Assembly (NCBI GenBank): GCA_022036555.1
Contig: CM039122.1
Coordinates: 248,001-312,000 of the forward strand
Reading direction: 5' to 3'
Origin: Microstegium vimineum
Lineage: Eukaryota > Streptophyta > Magnoliopsida > Poales > Poaceae
DNA length: 64,000 nucleotides
The position numbers and the translations under genes were made by a program. Below the pieces are notes generated by a model, which saw only the letters and a list, made by a program, of their open reading frames with translations, was not told where the DNA came from and searched no databases. Each line of letters begins with the position of its first letter. Positions within the stretch are counted from its first letter, which is position 1. Positions 24,605 to 34,852 of this stretch are shown piece after piece.

Positions 24605-24775
24605 TAGCAATTTTGTTTTTATTTAATAATAATTATCCAAATATTGATTAATTAGGTTTAAAATATTTATCTCACAAAGTACAACAAAAATGTACGATTA
24701 GCTTTTTTATTTTATCTATACATTTAGTACTTTATATATATATATATATATGCCGGTATTTTAATGTGACGGAGA
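24605..24775 (-). mobile_element. Truncated reverse-oriented MITE related to 55260-55528
   Basis: Its reverse complement matches the interior of the 55260 element: CTCCGTCACATxAAAATxCCGGCA, the AT repeat, and CGTACATTTTTGTTGTAC. The TIR-bearing ends are missing. Confidence 0.65.
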
Positions 24776-25079
24776 ATAAGAATTCGATATGATGAGGACG
24801 TTGGGAGGAACCATACACACCCAACAGCCCACATGTAAAAGGCTGCGTGCCACGTCACCCTCATCACCTCGCTGCAGCAGTCACCTGTCTGCTCTGCTCA
24901 CTCCATCGATCCGTTGCCGTTGGTTTGGTCCGTGGTGATACCTTTCTGTCTGTGGTCTCGGCCAATCAGTGATCGAGCCAGTCAGTCCCACTCCCTCACA
25001 TATACCCACTGTCTCTATCCGCTTGCTTGCTTTGCTAGGCGAGGCAGTCAACCCTCAGCAGCAGCTAGCTAGCCACACC

Positions 25080-25733
25080 ATGGCCATGGCGACGCAGGGG
25101 CTGGCCGACCAGCAGCGGTCGTCGGAGCCCAGCACCAACACCACCAACAGCAGCAAAAGCCACGGCGCCACCACCACCAGCATCGCCACCAACCGCTGGG
25201 GGCCCTACTCCGGCGCGGGCGACTTCGCCAGCAACATGGCCATCATCCTAGCAGCACTGCTGGCGGCGCTGGCGCTCGGCCTCGCGCTCAACGCGGCCGT
25301 ACGCTACCTGCTCCGCCGCAGCCGTGGCGGCGCCGCCGCTGCAACAAGGCACGACCACGACTCGGAGGGCAACCGCAGCGGCGGCGTGTTGGATGAAGAC
25401 CCGGAGAAGCCGGCCGTGCAGCAGCCGCCGCCGCCTGCACTGGTGTACTACTCCGCTGCGGCTGCCACCAAGCTGGCGGGCGCCGCGGCGGAGTGCGCCA
25501 TCTGCCTCGCCGAGTTCGCGGACGGGGACGCCGTCCGCGTCATGCCGGCATGTCGCCACGGGTTCCACGCGCGATGCATCGACCTCTGGCTCGCGCGGGG
25601 ACGCCGCTCGTCCTGCCCGACTTGCCGCGCGCCGGCCGCCGCCGTAGCCGCCGGATCAGCAGCAGCCGACGATGCCGCGCAGCTGCCTGCTGCAGATGAG
25701 TCCGCCACGGCGCCATCGCCGTCGTCGTCCTGA
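25080..25733 (+). CDS. ATL-type RING-H2 E3 ubiquitin ligase
   Basis: A single exon encodes 217 residues. A Ser/Thr/Asn-rich N-terminus (about 1-45) is followed by one membrane helix (about 52-73), a basic stretch, a Pro-rich linker, a RING-H2 finger and an Ala-rich tail. Zinc ligands are Cys139, Cys142, Cys158, His160, His163, Cys166, Cys179 and Cys182; the finger core reads CAICLAEFADGDAVRVMPAC. N-terminal helix plus RING-H2 in an intronless gene is the plant ATL layout. ATLs are membrane-bound ubiquitin ligases, often in stress or defence responses; the substrate is unknown. An in-frame upstream ATG at 24969 exists, but the ATG at 25080 has the context CACACCATGGCC and puts the helix at the usual distance, so it is preferred. 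Confidence 0.88.
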   Translation: MAMATQGLADQQRSSEPSTNTTNSSKSHGATTTSIATNRWGPYSGAGDFASNMAIILAALLAALALGLALNAAVRYLLRRSRGGAAAATRHDHDSEGNRSGGVLDEDPEKPAVQQPPPPALVYYSAAAATKLAGAAAECAICLAEFADGDAVRVMPACRHGFHARCIDLWLARGRRSSCPTCRAPAAAVAAGSAAADDAAQLPAADESATAPSPSSS

Positions 25734-25769
25734 TCGAATTATCTATCAGGCTTCCTTCCTGCTTGCCTG

Positions 25770-25797
25770 ATCACTAGCCAACGCTTTGGCTAGTGAT
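25770..25797. other. Perfect 12-bp hairpin just past the RING stop
   Basis: ATCACTAGCCAA and TTGGCTAGTGAT are perfect inverted repeats around a 4-base loop (CGCT), 37 bp after the stop codon. It would lie in the 3' untranslated region of the RING mRNA. Confidence 0.85.
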
Positions 25798-26659
25798 TGG
25801 CAATCATCGATTCCTTCTTCTTCAGCTCGATCTTGGCAGCTGCTTTGGATCTTAAATTTTCCTCTTTTTTTTTTTCTTTCTTTCTTTCTGTATGTGTAAA
25901 TATCTTAGTTTTGTCAGCAGAATTGAAGCACAGGCGGTCGAGCCAGTTAATAATTACAGTACAGTACTCCGTACTCCCAATAATAGTAATAATACTCATA
26001 ATAATAATTACTGTTACTCAGTGTTACCATTGCCACAACACTGAGCCTGGCATAAGCATGCATGGCAGGCCGATGTAATAATTACATACATACAGAGTTA
26101 ACTGCTTAATAATTTCTTTCCCCAGTAACAGTAACCTCATCATCATCTCTGCAGTGACAACTGATCGATGAGAGAATGACAAATGAATGAGGTCAGGTCA
26201 GGTGAGGTGTCCGTTTCAACTAGCTGCTACAATCGATCAATGCATGCCAGAGTGGGCGCTAGCTAGCTGCGGTATGGCATAAATCATATCGGCATCTCTT
26301 TATCTATCGCTTCGCTTTAGCTAGCATTGCTGGTATCGCCTCTGTACCCAAACAAAAAAAAAATGATATTATTTCTGTTCCATAAAAATGTAATTTTTGG
26401 GTTTAGATAGAGTAAAAAATAAAAAAAAAGCTTTGCTAAGCTGATAAAAATTATTAATATTTAGAATGAATTATGACTCCAAATATATATATAATATTAA
26501 AAATATATTCATGATGAATTTAATTATAGTTATTAAGTATCATAAATAATATTATTTCATTTCATGATGGATGGATGGATGGATATCGTCATCCCTCCCA
26601 CCGATATGATGGCAACAGAAAGCCAACTCTCTGTGGTTCCTCATACAACTCACATCTTC

Positions 26660-26860
26660 TATGATCAATTTTCCGTGGATAAAGTTACCAACCATTAGAG
26701 ATATTTAATTCTAGCAAAATAGACATTTTTATATTGGTACAATTTCCATGAATAAAGTTATCAACCATTGAAGATAACCCAACAATATATATACTATGTG
26801 ATAGATTTGGCCAATTTCCATGGATAAAGTTATCAACAATGCATTAAAGATAATTCCAGC
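26660..26860. repeat. Three imperfect tandem units of about 75 bp
   Basis: The core CAATTTCCATGGATAAAG, then TTATCAACCATT and AGATA, occurs near 26668, 26741 and 26813 with small changes. No coding function is seen. Confidence 0.75.
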
Positions 26861-27317
26861 AAAATAGATATGTGATAGGCCTACTTAGATGGTTGGAGCC
26901 AGCATCCGTTGCTTAATTGGCTACACTGCACAATGAAGAGGAGGTTTTCATCTAAACAGCCCCAACACATCTCCCTTTTGTGTTGCATATTGTGATAGAA
27001 AATTTATCTTTCATGGTTCTATTCTACGTGTTGCATGACAAACAATCATCTACCCTTCATTTTTTAAGGAAAAAAAGGCTTTTCTTGACAAATGGATATA
27101 TAGGTTGGTGTACGTGAAGATTGTTAATAAGTGCAGGAACTTCTTATGTGCTCCTTAACGGTGCATGGTAAAAAGGTTCACATGTAAACGAGGGGTAAGA
27201 CAAGGAGACCAAAGCTAGAAGATCAAAAGAACAAGGTCTTGGCATCAATAATCTCATAGCTCTCCAAATGTTTCCACAAGTTCTATAATCATGTCGACAT
27301 CCCCTGGATTCACCTAA

Positions 27318-27444
27318 GGTCTTGTTTGGATGCACATGTATCTCTCTCAAACCACATGTGTTGAAGTGTATTTGAACTAATTTACATTTCAAACCATTCC
27401 AATCCATGTGGTTTGAAGTAGATACATGCGTATCTAAACAAGGC
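27318..27444. mobile_element. Short MITE, GGTCTTGTTTGGATGC ends
   Basis: Left end GGTCTTGTTTGGATGCACAT and right end ATGCGTATCTAAACAAGGC are inverted, giving a 127-bp element. The interior TGTGTTGAAGTGTATTTGAA and ATGTGGTTTGAAGTAGATAC also pair imperfectly. A second copy at 43095-43388 carries an insertion. Confidence 0.75.
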
Positions 27445-27806
27445 ATAACATGGAAATGTCTTTACAGAAAAGGGAACCTGGTAGAACACTAGTTGGACTG
27501 TTTTGGTGGAGGGGCATAATCAAACTGATTGATTCTTTTAGAATAATAGCTTCTTGCAACCGTGGCCAAGGGACACCGTTCTTTTCTGGGAAAACCTTTG
27601 AGTGTGGCCGCATCCTTGAATAAGCTTTATCCATAACTCTTCTTTCTCCATGAAGCCCAATTTCTCACTCAAAGATTTTCTGACAAGACCAGTCAGCGGG
27701 AACTTTTGGCTTCCTCTGTCGGCTTTAGTTTTTGAACAAACTGTCAAGAGTATATGAACTCACAGAGCGTGCATCTAAAAAATGGCCAAAGAGAGTCATA
27801 GCCACC

Positions 27807-28068
27807 TACTCCCTCCGTCCCAAAAATATTGTCGCTATGGGAATCGTGTCGGTCAAACGTTCTTAACTTTGACTAGATTTATAGAAAATGTGTGTAACAT
27901 TTATATCTCTAAATAAGTTTATTATGAAAGTATATTCAAAGATCTACCTAACGATACTAATTATGTATCTTAAATATTAATATTTTGTTAAATATAGTTG
28001 GTTAAAGTTAGAAGTTGCTGACTTTTGGGGAAGCGAGAATGACTCTTTTTTTTAGGATAGAGGGAGTA
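27807..28068 (+). mobile_element. Stowaway-like MITE, copy 2
   Basis: A second copy of the family at 283-542, in the same orientation, with ends TACTCCCTCCGTCCC and GGATAGAGGGAGTA and TA at each side. The interior is collinear with copy 1 with scattered substitutions. Confidence 0.85.
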
Positions 28069-29931
28069 AACTTATATGTGGGGAGGAGGTGAGGAATTTT
28101 AGCTTCATTCCCTAATAATAAGCTACATCCATCTCAATGGTTATTATTATTAACTAGAAAGAAATCATAGCTAGCTAGACCTAGAATGGACATGCCGTGG
28201 GCGCTGGTGGTCCCCGGCCTCTTGCTCATGCATGCACGGGTCTCTTTCTTGTGCTGTACCACCTGTACAAAACTACGAATGGTATGTATGGGTCATCTCT
28301 ATCGATTCCCTTTGTCAGTTTCTTGAGTAGCTATAGCTTACGTTGTTCTCAGCATTTATCCCCATCTGATGGTATGCATGGTGCAGGTAGCTTGGCAAAA
28401 AGGAAAGAAGAACCTCATGAACCGTCCAACACGCACACGCACCAAGGTCAGCAGTAGCTGCTAGCCTGGTGGCCATGGCGATGGCGCCTGATCAGGGGCA
28501 GGCCAAGCACGAGAAAGAAGCCTGAAATCGATCGATGCTGTGGTCACGGTGGTCCCTGTATCATCAGCTGTACGGTGTCGGTGTGGTGTGGATCGTCTCT
28601 ATCTTTCCCTTGGATTTTGTGGACAGCTTAGACATTTTCAGCATCATCACGCCCTGCATACTGATTAGCTATATCGATTGAGAAGAATCAATGTCACCGA
28701 AGTAGTGATGCGGACAGATTGAATGACATACACATACACGAGTGCTTGCTTCAAACTTCAACGACGTTTTAGATTCTAATAAAGTTTGTTTTAGTTTGTA
28801 GTAGTAAATCAAACTTGTCCAAAACAACTATATCCATAATGTTAAACAATTATATATGCTGTGTCAACATATATTACATGGTGTATCGCATCTCATGAAC
28901 CTAATTCAATAGTATTTTTTTTCCATAAATAAATTTGATTAAAACTGAAGAAATTTGACTCAGAACAAAACTAAAATGACTCTGCATTTGAACCGAGGAC
29001 ATACTCACTGTCCGAATACAAGAAAACACATGCAAGTATTAATAAATTCTATCCTGAGTGAAATATGCAGATGACAATAAGTATCAGCATTATTATCATT
29101 GTCATCATCAGCTGCAGTACTACTCGATGGATCGATCGGTGTCTGGTCGATTCAGGGTGCTAGAACATGCTGGATCCCAATCCCAATCCCAATCCCAATC
29201 CATCCATGTCGTTTTCGGTCCGCCTGGTCCCCCAGGGCACACGCAACACGGAACGGAGGCAAACCCGTGTTGATCATTGATTCATTGCATTGGCAACGAG
29301 AATCATAGCAGAGGATTACATGAGCAGGCCTGCACTGGTTACCAGTTTGCCTGTTCATGATTGAAACACATGAAGGTGTCGCTGATAATTTATAAACAGC
29401 TTTCGGAAGAGATGAAGGGTTAAGGTTGTGGATTTACATCTCATTATGCAGTGATAACATAATTTGTCATTTAAAAGCTTAAGATCATAAAACAGGTTTA
29501 ATGGATTCATAAGAGTTGTTGGTCCTAGAGGGAGATACTGTACTCTCTAGCTGTCACATAAATACATACACACGCCCTACAACAGGGCCTTATTAGATCC
29601 AAGTGGGTGTGTATGATCTACAGTATAAAGCATTACTAGCAACTCAGCCTTTCTTCAAGATTTGTTCTTGGGGGTGAAGATGCAGCAGGGACATAAATGC
29701 TGCCAGCTTTGCATTCGCTACAGTTTGAGAGTTCTCCCAATGTGAAAGTCAGATGAGGGGTAAACAACAAACATCCTCTTTTCATGTACGGTATACTTTG
29801 TTTTCAACTTACCAGTAATCCCCAGTTTATTAGTCTAGTTTACAGCCACATAGAAGACAGGACCTGAAGCAAAGACTTGGCCTCCATGTCATGTATGTTG
29901 AAGGCTCAAACTCAACAAGAAAGGCCATGCA
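28069..29931. other. Intergenic region upstream of the PTAR1-like 3' end
   Basis: No gene with family support is found. A six-base tandem repeat (ATCCCA, about five units) lies at 29174-29202. The small frame at 28197-28457 has no recognisable domain. The right end is presumably 3' untranslated sequence of the PTAR1-like gene. Confidence 0.45.
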
Positions 29932-32592
29932 TTAATGTATATCACTGGATTGATCAGCCAAGCCGAGCAAATTCATCCAAAACCTCTTCTTCTCCGGCCT
30001 GCAGGCTCCTGCCAGCACATCCTTCAGCTTCCCCATGGAAACGGAATGCAGCCTCTCTTCCAGCTTTCCTTTCACAGCTGGGACTTGCTGCATCCAACAA
30101 AACACACATCGATTTCCCTGTTAAAACTAAACCCTTGAGAGGGCAAGAATCTATCCTAGCAAATGTACGACACTAAGCAAGCAAACTGGGTAAAACCAGC
30201 TGCTGATTACCTTTGTTATCCACAGAATGTAGAGTGCTGAAAGCTCTGCTTGGACACGGGGCTCCTCAAACTCATCGACAGGGTCATGCTGGCACTCTGC
30301 CAGCAGTTGTATCTCCTGGATGACAAACATATGCATCTGGGATGTCGTTGACGGCCAGTTTTCTTCAATGGTGACCAAGTGCTGTATCCACCATTGTGAA
30401 AGGAACCGTCGGTGGTTCCATAGTGACTGCAGCAATACACCAACAAAGCTAGTATAAACAAGCACACACACTCGACCAACAAGAATTACAAGTGGAATAA
30501 CAATAGCAGGCTATTTTTTAAACCTCTCTCCCTTGGTAGCGTCTGATCAGCATCTCATCCCACCTAAGCTCCTCCTGTCAGGTCATATACAAATACAATC
30601 AACTTTGCAGCACCGAGATGGGTTGGTATCAAATAACCATTGCCTAAAGAAAAGCAATGTTGTAAAACATAATGATATGCACACGGATCCTTTGTTATCT
30701 GCTTTGTATCACATTCATAATGGAAAATCGAGAGGACAGGATGCCTGAAGTGATTACAAATAACTGTAGCGAAAAAAGTAATTAGCTTTTAAACAAATAC
30801 ACCATACCTTCCATAGCAGGCAAATTTCTGACTCGCAACTAAGGGAATCTTCTCCGTTCCCAAGGCGGATGTCTAGTAGTGCAAGCAGCAGGGACTGCAA
30901 GGATGCAACAAGGCAGGTAAGTACACGTGCTGCCAATCAGATTGGTTAGCAAACAGTACATGTGTACTATACTGTCTTTAGGAATTTCAACAAATCGAAG
31001 TCCAAAATTAACATCAAGTCTAAAGCAGGGTGTGAATCAAAAGCTCTGCAAATTGGTTTGCAAACATATTGTGCAGCTTTTAAAAGATGCTACTGGTCAA
31101 TATGAAAATTGTCAAGTAATAAATAATTCTTTGCTTCAAGTACTATATAGTACTAACTACAACCATAGGGAATCTACTAACTCTTCGATAGTGGAAGCAG
31201 CAGTTGTCAGCAACATGTAGCTCACTCCATCTTGTTGACTCCTTCAGTTCATCCAGCACCTTCAGAAAACAGAAATTGGTAACTGACAAGCAGATATTCT
31301 GTAGCTAGGAAGTCCAGTTACAAGATTAAGAAGCACAGAGAAGGATTCTTCAAAGAGTTGAATCGTTTATCCTCACTTGTTTCCTTGTCATGTAAGGAAT
31401 AATCCAACATCGATGCCTCCATGCACGATAGTTCATTTTCGATTTCTGTAAAAGGCATAAAATTAACTTTGTGCATACTGTATGTACCTGTACGTGTGTA
31501 TAAGTTCAATTACCAGTTACATGTAAGGGACAACATTGAACATTGTAGTTTATAATTTGGTGAGCTCACTCAAATTGACGCAGTTAGCGGCTTGAATAAG
31601 CAAATATTCATGAGTTATAACCTCTGCTATCTCTTTGACCAGTATGGATTCATTCCCTATAAGCTCCAACATATCTTGATGTTGCTCAGCAATTCGTTTT
31701 ATCACCCATCTCCTGTGGCAGATAGTTAATTTAAACTCTATGCAGTTTTGTTTTATTATATCAAAATCACCTCCAAAAAGATAGGAATTTTCTGAAAGAA
31801 AGAGGTCAACAAGAAAGCTGGCTTCACAAGTGCAAGATGGGGTATACCTATGGCTCCATGTGCTCTCGTTCTTTGGAGAGTATGAAAGGATCAAGCCACA
31901 CAATTGCAGCTCATCCTTGAGCTTTGTGAAATCATACTCCGCTGATAGCACCATCTTCCTGCAGGACAGCAAGAAAAGCATGTGGAATCCAAATTCCTTC
32001 ACTCTGGTGCATGGAGCTTGCAGTATTCAATTGAACGAAAGATGAGAAATGCAAACCAGGCACACATTGAGTGACAGACTGACAGCACTGCATACCTGGA
32101 GTTCCATGCGGTGAGTAGGTCAGGGCAAAGTATGAGTAGTGCCTTGGTGTGCCTCATGAGATGAGTGGGCGATAGTGGGGCATCTCTTGCGCTATAGTAG
32201 GCATCCCGGGCAGCATGGTGAAGCTTGGGGAGGATCTCAGCGGAGATAGCGAGCTTGTGGTCTCTGCACCAGAAGTATCTTGTGTGATGGAACTCTGGAG
32301 GTTGAGAAGTGGTGTCGCCATCTTGGGCGCAATCTAGTGAACAGAATTGTGTTGGGTGCAAGAACCCCACCTCATCGCTGAGAACAGAATATATTTTTAT
32401 TGGAAGAAATTAGCAAACTCTGGTTCGGTAACTTGAACTGAAATAAAAAAAAAATGGATGAGAAAAAAAAGAGGCATACATGAGGGGGTCATCGTGGAGG
32501 ATTTGCTCGAAGTGACGGATGAGATTTTCAGGGAGCTGTTCCTCTCCCCCTTGCTGTTGCTCTGCTGCTGATTCTTGCTGTTGTAATTTCAT
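29932..32592 (-). CDS. PTAR1-like protein prenyltransferase alpha-subunit repeat protein
   Basis: Ten exons on the minus strand: 32480-32592, 32096-32377, 31848-31958, 31580-31712, 31377-31445, 31182-31259, 30808-30894, 30524-30574, 30211-30426 and 29932-30087. They join in phase to give 431 residues. Prenyltransferase-alpha repeats are seen as LLTAWNSRKMVL, ESTWSHRRWVIKR, MNYRAWRHRCWII, NCCFHYRRSLLLALL and SLWNHRRFLSQWW. These are the W-x-x-R/H-R-x-W tetratricopeptide-like units of the family. Human PTAR1 partners RABGGTB in the geranylgeranyltransferase III that modifies the SNARE YKT6; a parallel plant role is inference. The ATG at 32592 (MKLQQQ) is used because the frame upstream has only a GTG. 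The exon 4 donor (GC|GTCAAT) is weak but is the site I found that keeps phase and repeat spacing. Confidence 0.85.
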
Positions 32593-33730
32593 TGGTCTCT
32601 GAGTTTCCCTGTGAATGAGTTCACTCCTCACAACTCGCACACAGGAGAATCAAATCTACAGCGGCAGAGCCAGTGCATCAGTATGATTAGGACCAACATT
32701 TAGGTGCCTAAGCTAAACCAACTGCGCCTTCCATATCATATATACTTACAAACAACATCCCATGCTTAATAGTTGTATAACAAACTAGATAACACATGGA
32801 GTGCGAAGAGACACAAAAGAACGTTTGAACCTACTGAGTTTGTATATCATTCATTCTTTGTATTTCTGGCTCTAGTATCGTTTCTTGCTGTACAGGAGGT
32901 TGAGTGGGTTGGAGTATTATTACAGGAAGTGTAGCCGTATAGGAGCAGGAGAGTAACAAGACATTGTAATTTCTTGTTGTCCTGTCCACTTCAAATTGTA
33001 ATTAATTGTAGTGCAGCATGAGGCATAAATAAATATAACTCGGGATTTGAACGATGATTAAGGCAAATCTCAAGTATAATTTTTCAACTGAATTAGAGAG
33101 ACTCTGGATTGGAATTTCATTAGCTAGGGTCTAGGGAGGGGGAGGCGAGCAACAACAATCTGAGATCCGGCTCTCCTAGACTCCAATCCTCCTTGATGGC
33201 TGCTCGTGGTGGCTGGCGAATTTAATCGAATTGACTTAGAAACTCGCCTCGATTGTAGTCCGCCGGAAGCTCGCTAGGGTTTGGGAGAAACAGAGGAGGT
33301 GGCGGTCGAACGGCGAACCAGCGACAGAGACGACGTGGGTTGGGTCAGGTTGTCGGGCCTGCGGGAATTGAATCGTGACCTGGTGAGGCCCAATATCTGG
33401 GCCTGCAGCCTGCTGGTGATACCAGCCCAATTGTACATGACATTCACCTGCAACTCCCTTCTAGTTACATTACTGTCAGAGTACAGTTTCATGACTTTAT
33501 AACTGAGCCACTGAGGGTGTCTCTGGTTGTATGCTATTCATTTTTCTAATAAAAAGTTTTATTGCATTTTGAATTTCTAGATACTTCTCCAAATCTGTGA
33601 AAAATAAAAGGTGTTAGGATTCAGAGTTAGGTGCAGGCTGGCTGTCAAAACTCAAATGCGTGAACCAATTACCATGCCTAGGTTGGGGCCGGGTCCTTGA
33701 AGGGCTGTTTTCTTGTACTGTAATGATGAT
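32593..33730. other. 5' flank of the PTAR1-like gene
   Basis: Presumed promoter and 5' untranslated sequence. The block at 33115-33440 is GC-richer and probably transcribed, possibly as a non-coding first exon. No independent gene is supported. Confidence 0.4.
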
Positions 33731-34290
33731 TTTTTTTAGATAATGGATATCAAAATATCTGGCCTCTATATTCATGGATGTACACAGCCTACACTTACAG
33801 AGTTCCACAACCGAAAATAAAAAGAACAGACCACGGTCTAACATTGACCAGGACGCTAGAGCAAACAGTATAATTGTTTCCACCCTTTATTCAAAAAATC
33901 TAAAGCAATCGTCTCTAATCTCTTGCTTATCGACGAGAGGATGTTCTCGGCTTGCTCATTACGCTGCAACTGTGCCCAGAAACGAAGCCAGTACGCCCCC
34001 CTGAAAATAACCTGCATAAAAGAGTTATTTTTAAGTTTGTTAAAAATTACATCATCCCGGCAACGCCAAATGGCCCAGCATATCGCGGCCACCCCAACCC
34101 AAATCAGTCCTATATGCTCCTTATGATTACGTAGCCAAGAACCGAACATATGATTTATAGATCTTGGTGGGGTTAAATTAGTAGCGTAAAAAATCATCCT
34201 CCAAACAACTTTCGTGAAAGGGCATTCGATAAATAAATGTTAATGATGATGAGGATGCAGTCCGCCAATGCAAGTGAGAGCTCTAATATA
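33731..34290 (-). mobile_element. LINE 3' end (zf-RVT region and tail)
   Basis: The minus strand encodes HLFIECPFTKVVWRM, then INHMFGSWLRNHKEHI, VGVAAICWAIWRCRDDVIFN and FRGAYWLRFWAQLQ. This is the zinc-binding RVT segment and downstream tail typical of plant L1-type LINE ORF2. The 3' end is followed by an A-run (minus strand, near 33738), as expected of target-primed insertion. The 5' part is missing and one stop interrupts the start of the segment. Confidence 0.85.
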
Positions 34291-34852
34291 ACATAGTAAT
34301 ACTGTTTTTTTTTCGTTTAACGGCATCAATCAAACAACTGTCAAGACACAAGATGGAGCCAGCTACTAGCACAGAGCATCTGCATCAGGGCATGTTCAGG
34401 TCAGATCGGTATTTGTCACTAGTGCTGGATCAAACCAGCATATATATAGTCTTTGCAGAATCATTCTCTCGGCGCTAGCTACCTCCATTCATCAATCTTG
34501 AGTCACTGAAACTTTAATTTGGAGCTAAAAACGATTATATATAACTCATCGGTGTGATAGTACACCATTATACATGTACAACTACAGGCTTTGCCTTGCA
34601 TCGACTTGGCGTCTTCCACTGTAATAGCTACTAGTACAATTGGAAGCTATATAGGCCTGGACGAGCGATAAATAGCCAGGAATAGAAGCAGCAATCAGAA
34701 GAAGAAAAACAAAAATTATGGCAGAGAAATAACAAAACTGAGATGGGGATTGATGTGATAGGTACAAGAAGATGCTTTTTTGCAGAATTTAAGATGTTGA
34801 AAAAGATGGACGACGGATCCGAAGCATGCAGCAGCAGCAGTCGAAAGCATCA

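Noticed and set aside
24969..25079. Upstream in-frame ATG extending the RING protein by 37 residues
   Set aside because: The extension is low-quality sequence, lies in what looks like leader DNA, and the downstream ATG has a better context.
29174..29202. CRISPR-like short repeats
   Set aside because: It is a simple six-base tandem microsatellite without spacers, in a plant nuclear context.
32593..32640. Extended N-terminus of the PTAR1-like protein
   Set aside because: The extension would begin at GTG; the first ATG in frame is at 32592.
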